Source of the DNA: Flammula alnicola | Lineage: Eukaryota > Basidiomycota > Agaricomycetes > Agaricales > Strophariaceae | Direction of reading: 5' to 3' | DNA: 64,000 nt | NCBI GenBank assembly: GCA_015499995.1 | Contig: JADNRV010000109.1 | Location: 62,001-126,000, forward strand | In this document: piece by piece, positions 43,501-53,184 of the stretch | Position numbering within the stretch: position 1 is the stretch's first letter | How the letters are laid out: every line of letters starts with the position of its first letter | Translations under genes and position numbers: made by a program | Notes under the pieces: model-generated | The model's input: only the letters and a program-made list of their open reading frames with translations | The model's database searches: none | What the model was told of the DNA's origin: nothing

Positions 43501-43881
43501 GACATATGAAGGACCTTTATAGAGGCAATAAGACGCAATGGCAACCCAACACAGGCACTGCGCTGTTCCCACGAGCACAAACACGATTGTACGCCATCTT
43601 GAAACAGGTATGGGTCGTTCGAGCAATACATGTGTATCCTCATTGTCTGATCCATGGTCCTTCCCTAAGGCTTGTAGGTTGAGTGCCTCCGCTTCTGGGA
43701 GGCTCAAAAATGGTTTGAATGGCGTTCCTAGGAAAGCAACGAGTCGACGGGCAGGGCGAGGTACGGGGATCGAGAAGAAACACAGCGTGAATACGAGTGC
43801 AGCAGGGAGGAACGCGCTCCATGCACTGCGAATGCAAGAGCTATGCAAGTCAAGGGGCCCGTGGTCGCCACAGATGCCCAT
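40542..43881 (-). pseudogene. ABCC/MRP-type (YBT1-like) ABC transporter, N-terminal part
   Basis: ATG at 43879-43881 (MGICGDHGPLDLHSSCIRSA) opens a multi-exon gene. The first 250 residues hold several hydrophobic helices (SYVWGGIFSFLVAISWIY, LVGNLVSVFILLCVTVTMPM), a TMD0-like domain found in full-length ABCC pumps. The first membrane domain follows (loop IYDKALKRKDFSGI; KIVNLMAGDASR; LLGLSAFAGFVVLLVAWPL; RDKRMGVLNELIGAV). Then comes a linker with ISVYLEEDEVTEQV and a Ser/Asp-rich insert, and nucleotide-binding domain 1 with Walker A TGPTASGKTALL near 40780. Reading ends at SIKENI where the 3.9 kb insertion begins. Full ABCC proteins export conjugates or bile-acid-like substrates, often into the vacuole; this copy lacks its second half and cannot work. 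Confidence 0.82.
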
Positions 43882-44666
43882 CGCGTGTTGTAGACATTGT
43901 GGTGGGAAGTGAAGAACCCGAGTCCAAAGCACACCCGAGCGCTGTCATAGGTGCGGGATGGGTATCTCACGGGACACTCTTGAGTCATCCTAGTCGTCAA
44001 GTGGTTCTTATGGAAATCCTTCTTTATCTTGATGCACAAATTCTATTTATATGCTATTTAGCGAACTTCGGCAGGGACGACTAATAGTAAGGAATGGGCC
44101 TCACGTTGCAGAAAATCGAGAGGTGTAAACTGGCGCCCACTTGTGTCGAAAAGTCCGCATCCGGTCACTATTAATCCCCAGTGAAAACGACGAGTTTCTA
44201 AATATAGTGGGAGCTGGCCATATATAGACAAGGTAGCGTGATCGATCTATATCGGGCTTATCGGGATCGTGGTTGAACTTATCTAACGAAATCGAGCCCT
44301 CGCTAGCCGCCACTCCATAGCTCGTCGCGCAATGCCTCCCAAGCGAAGGCCGTGCAACTGCACACGCTACTGTATGACCGGCGGTCGAACAGAGCCCAAG
44401 CTCGTCAGCAAATCCACCTATCACGCCCATGGGCCGTTCCATGTACCCACCCAGCCAGCCATAACCCCAATGGCCAAATTCCTGACCCAGATGCATAGTT
44501 GTACATACTAGTATAATATACATTACACTGGCCTAGTTATTCTTGACATAGATTTGAAGACTTAGACGAGAGAAGTGACTTGGCTGTGACTGTCGCAACA
44601 CAGCGCAACACAGTCACATGTTGTTGTTTGTGCGAGAGTCTCTCTCTGTAGACTGTGACCCTCATC
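43882..44666. other. Intergenic region
   Basis: Separates two divergent genes. An imperfect inverted repeat TGACTGT...ACAGTCA lies at about 44586-44615. No gene supported; frames at 44101-44523 look random. Confidence 0.45.
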
Positions 44667-45408
44667 ATGTCCTCCTCATCTGCTCCCTCTAACCGCTCTC
44701 GACCTCCAACACGCTCTATGATGCGCTCGTCACCCACAGGTAGCTCCAACAGTATTGTAGAGCTCACTGAACTCGATTCCCCTGCTGTCAACCAGCGAAG
44801 GAAATACACTCAAGATTCCTATCCGAAATCAGCCTTGCATCGTCGAAACCATTCCCAAGAGCAAGAACCACATAGAAAGCAGGTATATATTTTTATTTCT
44901 GGTCAAACAGAAAGATAAAAGTTGACTATATGCACTTTTTTGGGGCTATATGCGTCGCAATGGCAGTTTTGATCACCATCACGACTGTAAGAGTTACTAC
45001 TAAGAGACATTTAGAAAGGCTTCAAGACAAGTACAATACTATGCACAGTCGATATTCTGACCTCAAGTTCAGTATTATTCAATATTTCCACTTAGAAGTT
45101 TCATGTTTTGACTTTGTTTTAGATCAGCACACGAAACACTGACGAAAGCCCACGAAGATCTTATGCAGGCAATTGGTCGACGGTTGCAGGAAGGCCTTAC
45201 CTCTTCCCCTCAGTCCCTCTCTGGCTCGAGCTCTTCCAGCTCCTCAACCTCGCTCCCTGGCTCCCAAGTATTCATCATCCCCAAGCGGTACAGGGACCTA
45301 ACTCGACAGAATGCTGCATCTCAATTCCCAAACGTCAAGTTCTGGTATCAAACAGACTATGCCAAGCACACCAAGGATCAAAAACGCGACTCGGTCAGCA
45401 CCTACTAA
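44667..45408 (+). pseudogene. Small Ser-rich coiled-coil membrane-associated protein, probably frame-broken
   Basis: Three exon-like pieces. Exon 1 (44667-44882) is Ser/Arg/Pro-rich, ending HRRNHSQEQEPHRKQ. Exon 2 (about 44911-45066) has a hydrophobic helix (AICVAMAVLITITTV) followed by a Lys/Arg coiled coil. Exon 3 (45123-45408) has AHETLTKAHEDLMQAIGRRL, a Ser run, and the ending FPNVKFWYQTDYAKHTKD. I recall this arrangement from hypothetical proteins of mushrooms but know no function. Exons 2 and 3 join in phase; exons 1 and 2 do not, by one base, so there is a lesion or an unseen splice site. Confidence 0.45.
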
Positions 45409-46528
45409 GCGCTTCCGCCGTCTGCTGCTTTATATATGGGCTCCATGCTCTAGCTCTCCTTTGAACTCCGTTTTCGGTTGTTATTCACTCCGGCTACACT
45501 TCTTTGCCTTTGCGGCGCTCGCGCTCTCTTGATCTAGCCTCCCTGCACTGATTTGCACACCCGACACATATATGCAATGTTCCTCCTCCAGAATCTGCTC
45601 CGGAGACTGTTTGGTGAGTTTTATGTTATTTTTCCGCCTAAATTGATGACTTACACTGAATTTCCTCACAATCCCAGCTCGTTCACATCCCAGTATCAAA
45701 AACCGCCCTACCGTGCTCGGTCTCGCTCGATAATCTGACTTCGCATCTGTTCCGTGGCCTTGGCAGCGTGGCGCAAACTTCTCACTCCTTTCGCTCGATT
45801 CTGCTAGACGATGCAGGATGCCGAGGTTGTACATGGCTCGATCTGGTTCCATCGCAGTCTCTGGCTTTGGTTTGATGTGGTTAGATTACAACATATGTGT
45901 AGTTAGAATTTTGCTCGATAATGCTTGATGTCGCTTGATGTATAATCGTCCCAAATCGAGATTAGTCCGAATCGTCAATCCAAATAAAATTAGTTATATT
46001 TCGTTTTATTTGGTTTGACCTGGCTTTCTGCCCTTCTCACTGGGATTAATCTTCGATGTAAGATGTGAGGAGAGAAAAAAATGAGAATTATCCAGCCGGG
46101 GAGCAATGTCAAGTCAATTGGGCAAACACACACCGCAAGGATATAGGATTACTCACCGAGCTGCCGGGATGCAGCGAATAACCCATCGCATAAGGTCCCA
46201 CACATGAGTTTCCAGTATGGCTTAAAATCTCGCCTCCCATCTCTCATCTCCATCTTCTCCATCTTCCGCCCGAAAGTTTGTGTCGTATCTTGCGCAATAG
46301 TTGGACCAGGACCAGGAGCAGCCTGAAGAAGAGAATTTAAGGCTTGGATATTGATTTGTTGTTAACGACGGTTCTTGAGAAGGTCTGCAGATCTAGCAGC
46401 ACGCTAGCGGCATGTACGGCGAGGGGGACAAGGTTTGGCAATCCAGCAAGCTGCTGCGAGACGAACCTCTGCCGGTGATTAATGATTGGCTACATATTAT
46501 AACCAAACAATGAAGTTGAATTCAGAAG
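45409..46528. other. Intergenic region
   Basis: No gene supported. CTCGAT-containing short repeats occur at 45720-45960. The minus-strand 123-codon frame at 45481-45852 has no family resemblance. Confidence 0.4.
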
Positions 46529-46567
46529 CCGGATGAACGCCGAGCTTTCCTCGGCCCGTCATCCGGC
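46528..46567. repeat. Hairpin outside the KDZ element
   Basis: GCCGGATGAACGCCGAG and CTCGGCCCGTCATCCGGC form a near-perfect stem around a five-base loop, about 60 bases outside the KDZ terminal repeat. Confidence 0.7.
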
Positions 46568-47031
46568 CGCACAAATTTTACGTTGAAAAGACGACATCGT
46601 GCAGGAAGTCACATCCATGAGAATCAAGAGTGCCGGACAGTTCGGCGGACAGTTCGGCGGACGTTTTATGCTGGGTAGGTTTTTTGGCTCTGTGTGACCA
46701 TTTGTGACAGACCGACGCCAGCGCCGCTGCGTCCTCAGGCTCTCTCCCATCACCATCACCCCCGATGCCCGCCGCCATCGCCCACCCTTTCACCTCCCAT
46801 CATCACTGCTTTCCCTCTGCCGCGTACATCAACAACCCATCATAGCCATAGTAAATGTGGCATATTCCATCCTGGTCAAAGCCAAGCATGCTGCATCGTT
46901 GTCAAAGCGTGCAACAACGCTTCTGCTCGCCATACGCACTACAGAGTGCGCCCCTCATGCTTTTTCCTTGCGCTTTTTCCTTGCGCTTTTCCTCCCCGCT
47001 TGGACGGCAAAGCGTTTGGCCTTTTCTCGTC

Positions 47032-47039
47032 TATATAAA
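47032..47039 (+). promoter_or_regulatory. TATA box of KDZ accessory gene A
   Basis: TATATAAA lies 38-45 bases before the ATG at 47077, after a pyrimidine-rich stretch. Confidence 0.5.
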
Positions 47040-47076
47040 TGCCTGTAAATTAATGAGAAATACAAACAATTTCACC

Positions 47077-49967
47077 ATGAATCCTCCCCCTCCTGCGGCT
47101 ACTGATCCTGTTGTTCGCCCCGTGGCTGTCTGCTGTGGTAAGAGTGGACGCCCTTGTGGTGCCCCTATGAACCCAATCCGTATCTATGAAGGAAAAGGTA
47201 CCAGGCCAGAGATGAGAGGGGCAATTTGTCAATCGGTACGTTCTCATATTTCTAACTTTTTCAGCAAAGCTGATCATCTTTTCATAGTGCTCCTCTTGTT
47301 TCTGGACAGTATTCCATACTCCAGCCTATAACTATGATGATGCTCAGCGCCTTTTACACCGCCTCAGGTACCCAGGACATGCAACTGGATATCCTGCGGA
47401 TCTCCGTCCTCCCGAAAAGCTTGCAAGAGCTCCTCCCCCTCAGTCAACCCCTCCTGCTCTCGGAGCAGCTCTCCAGCCTGCTGCGACTCAGCCTATTGCA
47501 ACTCAGGGAAACAAGATACATTGTTCAAATGCTGACTGCCGAACATTGTCTGGAACTCGTACCCAGGGAAGCAAGACATGCATTGAGAATAAGTGCAAGA
47601 GATGCTGTAAACAAGCAGCTCTATATGCTGCTCAAAACTTTCGAGCACGAAAGCAGTGTCATGCTCATTCACAGCCAGAGCTTTATGCTCAGCAGGTCAC
47701 ATCTCCTGCTGCGCAGGCAGTTTCCGATCTTACTCAGCCCCAGCCTCCAACCCAATTTGTAGCCCAACCGTTGGTGCAAAGTGTGGTTTCCTTACCCCGA
47801 TCTGTTATCCAGCCTGAGAATTCTCCTGCCGTTGCTGTGCCTCCGCCGCCTCCACTGCCTACTCAGCGCAGATCACTTGCACAGCCAATGGGCGGCACCT
47901 GGTCTAGTCAACACGACACAGCTGTTCAAAAGACTCAGTCGTTGAAAAGTTTTAAGATTCAGCAACATGAGATCGAGGAACGCAAGAAAAGAACGATCAT
48001 GCTAATTATCTATTACTTGGTGCGTCTTCTTTTTTAGAAAATTAATCATTCAATCTAATGCCTCTATTTTTATTCAGAATGGACATCCGCCATTACGGCT
48101 TGATCAATACATTCATATCTTCCCTCACTTTCGCCTATCTGCATGCGAGGAGCTCGTCAAAGACCTTGGACTCGGGGAAAACACACGACTTGATGTCTGG
48201 ACTGGCTCTGAATGGATCACTGTCGGTTTGCATGGTATTATTCCCATTGAGAAGGGACAACGTGTAATTCTCAAAATCCGATCCAGTCTTTGCAATGGCC
48301 TCGACGACTGCCCAGGAATCGAAGAAGAGTTGAAGAAGGAGGAAAAGCGGGGACTTAAGAAACCTAGAGTTGAATTTGTGTCGCCTGTCAAGAAGGCTCC
48401 TCGCACTTCAACCGCACCTCCAGCCCATCCTCGAGCAACTCCACCAGCAGCTATCCTTAGAACGTATGCAGAATCCACTGCTATTCGCTCGACAACTCCA
48501 TTGCCATCTGAGTCTGCTCTTCCAACTCAGACACGTCCAAAGGCCTTTACACTTCCTTCCCAGCCAAATCGATCTGCTGAGGCCAAGTTAAAGCACTGGC
48601 CATTCGATTTTTATGTCTACGAAATCCACAATGGGCTATGTCAGATGCGTGATACACGCACTGGTTCAGTTTCTCGGGACCAACATCGCAAACATCAATC
48701 GAAGAAATCCAAAGGCAAGCGTGCTAAGGGCCGGAAGATTACTGTCGAAAAAGCGTTCCGAGCTGCTTTCCCCAATACTAAATGGGCAAAGACCACATTT
48801 TATGACCACCGAAAGCTCTGGTTTGAGCAAGACATCGCCATCCGTGAACTTTTCATTGACCTTGGCAAGTCTAAAGAGGCCACTTATACCCATTTCTTGG
48901 ACACAATCGACCACCCGAGCCGACTTCCCTCCCCATCTCCTTCAGACTCGCAACACCTCCAGCCCAAGAAAAATACACGCTCTCAAAAGAAACGACGCAG
49001 GAGTCCGTCAACTTCCAGCAGTGATGACAGCAACTCGGACTCGGATGAATCAGACTCGCCTTCTCCACAAGGCAAGAAAACCAAGAGACCACACAAGAAA
49101 CATTGTCGAAGCCATTCAAGTTCCAGCAGTAGCGGCTCTTCTGGTGATTCTGATGAAGAGGACATTTGCCGCGCCTTCAATACTCCACCTCCTCCTGCCG
49201 ACCTGACTCCCACAGATGATAGCATTGATCCTTCGTTACGATCTTTCCTGCCAGCTTCTCCATCTTCAATTAATTTGGAGAAACTAGGAGAACGGGTGGC
49301 CAACCTCCGTGAGGTGCTCGACGAAATAGTCATAGATCCCGAGGAGAGCGGATTCTTTCAGTCGTCGAGGGGAACTTTTACCGCTGGATCGAGTCTCCAC
49401 GAGGATCTGGGTAATTTCTGTCAATGGAATCCTGCATAGTAAGTACTCCATGTTTCATTGGATATTCTCTCTTTATCTGATTGATTTTCTAGCTATGGTA
49501 CAAAGGGGCAGACTATCATTGGCTCTCGCCTTCGAGAACTATTTCCCGAGGTGTCCTTCTCAAAGGACATCTATCATCCACTCACTTGGAACGCATTCAT
49601 CGACGAGTTTTTGCTCCCTGAAACTCTCTTGCTGCTTATTGAAGAGGATAAGCATATTTCCCGAGATGATGCGCTTAGCATCCTTCGAGAAACTCGGTCC
49701 GCTGCTCCTAAGACAGTACGTTCGCCGGAAATACTCATTTTCAGACTTATTCTAATTGCACCGCAGCCCATGAAGCAGGAGCCTAAGGAACTACTTTTCG
49801 GTACAGTTGGTACTTTTGGAAAGTTGCCGCAGGTCATTGACTTGACCGATTCCCCTCTCGCGGTGAAGCGAGAGCCAGAAGATACAGAAGGGACATCGTC
49901 TAATTGGAAAGGAAAGGGCAAAGCAGAAGATATAATCGATTTGACGATGGATTCTGAAGAGGAGTAA
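47077..49967 (+). CDS. KDZ-element accessory protein A: Cys-rich, basic, with two SUMO-interaction-like motifs
   Basis: Five exons (47077-47235, 47288-48019, 48078-49438, 49493-49715, 49767-49967), all phase-consistent, give 891 residues. The N-terminus has scattered cysteines (CCGKSGRPCGAP; ICQSCSSCFW). Around residue 165 there is a cluster HCSNADC, TCIENKCKRCC, QCHAH that looks zinc-binding. A structured middle contains GHPPLRLDQYIHIFP to WTGSEWITVG. A DNA-binding-like segment follows (KITVEKAFRAAFPNTKWAKT, FYDHRKLWFEQ), then Ser/Lys-rich low complexity. Near the end are VIDLTDS at about 848 and IIDLTMDSEEE at the C-terminus, both of SUMO-interaction form. I do not know its function. Its place between KDZ termini, opposite the transposase gene, suggests a helper or chromatin-facing role; that is inference. 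Confidence 0.72.
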
Positions 49968-50217
49968 TTGTATTAATGACATATTAATGAGAGTTTATGA
50001 ATTCGCAACACATACTACAGATTACTTTATTACATTGCCCACATCCTAGTACAGGAATGCAGTATAATTAATGCCACAGGTAACCGAAAATCAGATATAT
50101 ATATGAATAAGAATATCGAACAGACGTTCACTGAAGGGCTGAAACCTCGAAGACACTGTTACACAAAACCATCCCCTGTGGATGGCCGTCTAAGCAGCAT
50201 GCCCCGCATATGCCACT

Positions 50218-51640
50218 TCACGGAAATATCATCCTCGTCATCTCCAATCGCATATTGCGCACCTCCATAGGCTCCAACACCAATGGACGCGTTCGGATGA
50301 TGTCCAAACACATACTGGTTAGATACGACTCCGCCCCGCTGTACTTGCAGGGTGCATCCTCCGTGTTGGTTCCATTCGAGCCGTTGCCTGTGTTGGTAGG
50401 GCTGATGTTGCCAGTGGCGGCGTTATAGAGAACCCACATGTTGTTGTTGGTCGAAGGCACAGCAGTTCCAGAGTTGGCAACAGGCACGGAGTAGCTGATC
50501 GATGCGGGTGTGATGGATTTATGGCCGGCCATTGGCTTCTTGCGCTCGGCGTACGCGCGGAGCATCTCGTCGGGCGACATGACGTTGGCTGGCATAGGTT
50601 GTATCGGCATGGTGGACATAACGGGGCTGCGCATTGCCTGGGTGTGGTGATAACGGGTTTGGGATATGCCCCGCAGGAGGAGCAGAGGTGGACAAGAGCA
50701 AGTCATCAGGCTCAGAAGAATTGCCTCCTCTACGCATCACTGAGAGTACATTGTCAGTTTCTGTCATCGAGATGCATGGACTGAATCGACACGTACTGCT
50801 CAAAGCGGGCATAATCTCCGAGAATTCATTACCATTCTCCTGGGAGCTATTCTTGCTCTTTTCGGCAGCGATTCTTGAACGAATATCTTCAGGTGAGAGT
50901 GTTCGAGGAGTTATCACCTGCTGCTTCATCCGCATTGTCGGGAAGAGCCAGAACGGGAGGAATATAAGGCCCTCGTCCTACGAGACTCGCCAGAGGGGCA
51001 CGAATTGGCAAAGGAGACACGAGAGACATGAGTGTAGGGGGCAAAGGAAATGCGCGAGACACGTTCGGTCGAGCTCATGGCAGCAGGGCTGCGGAGGCCC
51101 ACACCGGTGCGCATTTGAGACATCTGGCGTCCTTGGGATCCCACACCAGCTGCGCCAGCATCTTCGCCTTCGACAGCGATGGTACTCGAGGGGCGGATAG
51201 CGCCAAACGAAGAAGATGAGTTGCGGTTGCCAACACCAATCGCCTTGCGGATCGCCGCATTGGCACCCGCTGCGGAGACGGACTTCCAGTCAGTCGAGAT
51301 GGTTGACATGCATTTGTCCACCGCTTCGGTCCAGCGTTTGCGTTTTTCGATACATACCCGTGGAATGCTTCAACTTGATATATGCATCAATGCATAGGAT
51401 GACGAAGAGGAGGGGGATAAGGACTGCAGCGGCGGTCTTGCCAGGGCTCATCTTCTTTTTAGCAGCATTTTGTTGACTACCGTAACGCCACTATCGATTT
51501 GGTTGACATTTGCAGCATCTGGTGTACCTGTCAAGACGGCGGAGCTCCCATTCAGAGCCCGTGGAAAATTCGAGCGTGGTCCGGAAAGCCGTGAAAGAGT
51601 CAGACAAGTGCAATCTGAACGACGTGTTGTTGTTGCTCAT
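50218..51640 (-). pseudogene. Fragment of a single-pass membrane protein gene inside the KDZ element
   Basis: Pieces in several frames: an outer-domain remnant (NGSSAVLTGTPDAANVNQI near 51540); then KKKMSPGKTAAAVLIPLL with a membrane helix (LLFVILCIDAYIKL, near 51400); a cytoplasmic part (DWKSVSAAGANAAIRKAIG; ERVSRISFAPYTHVSRVSF); TLSPEDIRSRIAAEKSK; and MSPDEMLRAYAERKKP near 50560. I recall this order from Ser/Thr-rich type I membrane proteins common in mushrooms. At least two frame breaks are needed, and the 5' end is missing. It is probably a captured host gene fragment. Confidence 0.5.
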
Positions 51641-51683
51641 CGCCGCAACCCTGATGACGTACTGCGACAGCGCCTAGGTCAAC

Positions 51684-52850
51684 TTGAACAAGGTCAACGT
51701 CATTGGTGCTTCCATAAGCCGGGTCGTCGAGACCATACGTGTTTCTCATTCGCGGTTAGTATGGTCAAATCCCTACATGCAAGGGACTTTTCTCCCTGGA
51801 ATGGTCCTCTGCATTACAGACCATCTTCGTTGGCTGGCAAAACACCTTGCTGCAGTGGTATCATTTCCAGGACACCGTCTCCAAGACTTTGCCATCATCG
51901 TCTTTCGTCGAGGGTTCGACTTCTGGGACTTCGCAACATCGTTACGAATAGCCCACAAATTCTTTGACAGCTATCCTCAATAAGAACGCGAGCCAGCCAA
52001 TGTCTATGCCGGAAATAGCGCGGGTCGACTTCCTGGTCGAGGGAGCCCTGATTCTGACCGTTCAGATGTCACTGCTCCTGGAGAATATCTGGATATCCCG
52101 CCTTCCGACATTATCGATCCAACGTTATCGATCCAACATTATCGATCCAATGCATTATGAATGTGTGTTGCATGGCAATAATTACCGAAGGCGACAGAGG
52201 GATTCACCTGACTAAAGAAGCGGCGACGAGATAGTCAAGGTATTTATTGATCACTCCTTGCCTAGACCTTCTTACTTATTGAAATTACTTCAGTTATGGA
52301 GCTAAGAGGCCAGAAGTCGCGTATGTTTCTTTTGTCGAATTTACTATTGAACATTTGATTAACTGGTTGTTCAGATGGGCGCCAGGACTCAAGATCAGGA
52401 CGAGCGACCAGTCGCTTCCTCCAGCAAGTCAGGAAGTGGTGATTCGCCCCAAGGAACGCGCTCAAATGATCCTCGAGCAAGTGGAGGCGACGGTCTCCAG
52501 GCATTGCCTGCCAACGCTCCTTTCTGGTCTTCATCGAGTTCGGACAAGAGCGTTGACGACACCTCTTTGACCCCACCAGCACGGATATCCCTCCCCTTGT
52601 CAAGGGATGTGGACTCGCTCTCGAAGGATTTGGGTTGAAGGAGCGGATCGGAGACACCAACGGGAGGCACTGGAGAGGTACGTAGCAAATCGAGTCCTTT
52701 TCTCCTCTATCCACCCAACTGACCAAAATGTAGGCCATATGGGGAGACTGTCATTGTCTCCTCATCTCTAACGTTGTCCGACATACCGCCACCACCTGCA
52801 TGTGCCCGCAGCACCCGTGCATGAGCATGAGCGGACCAGCAGCTTGCCTT
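51684..52850 (+). pseudogene. Broken gene remnant inside the KDZ element, unknown family
   Basis: Protein-like stretches in succession: VNVIGASISRVVETIRVSHS to WDFATSLRIAHKFFDSYP; then, after an in-frame TAA at about 51980, EREPANVYAGNSAGRLPGRG to YLDIPPSDIIDPT; MGARTQDQDERPVASSSKSG at 52376 onward; then, one frame over, DIPPLVKGCGLALEGFGLK, GDTNGRHWRG and PYGETVIVSSSLTLSDIPP. Order and composition suggest one former gene with a stop and frame breaks. No domain is recognised. Confidence 0.35.
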
Positions 52851-53184
52851 CGCCCTGCCTTAGGCTAAACCCATTCCAAGGAACTTGAAGTATGTTCATT
52901 ATATTTTCATTCAAGTATATCTTTTTCTAATTTTTTCGATCCCAATAGCTCCGGAATCTCTTCGAATCACCAGACCGACACGGAGGTGGCCGTATCCTTC
53001 TCGATCGTCATAAAGCTATTTCTCGATGGCCGCAGCCTTCCGCACTCGTCACTCTTTGCGCTCATACTCGGAGATGGATCATATGCACCTCTTGAACAAT
53101 CCGTCGCTTGTCGTCAATGGTCATGACGGCCGCCAACATGTCATCCAATATAAATTTAAGTAATTAAAGTACAAGACTAGCTAG

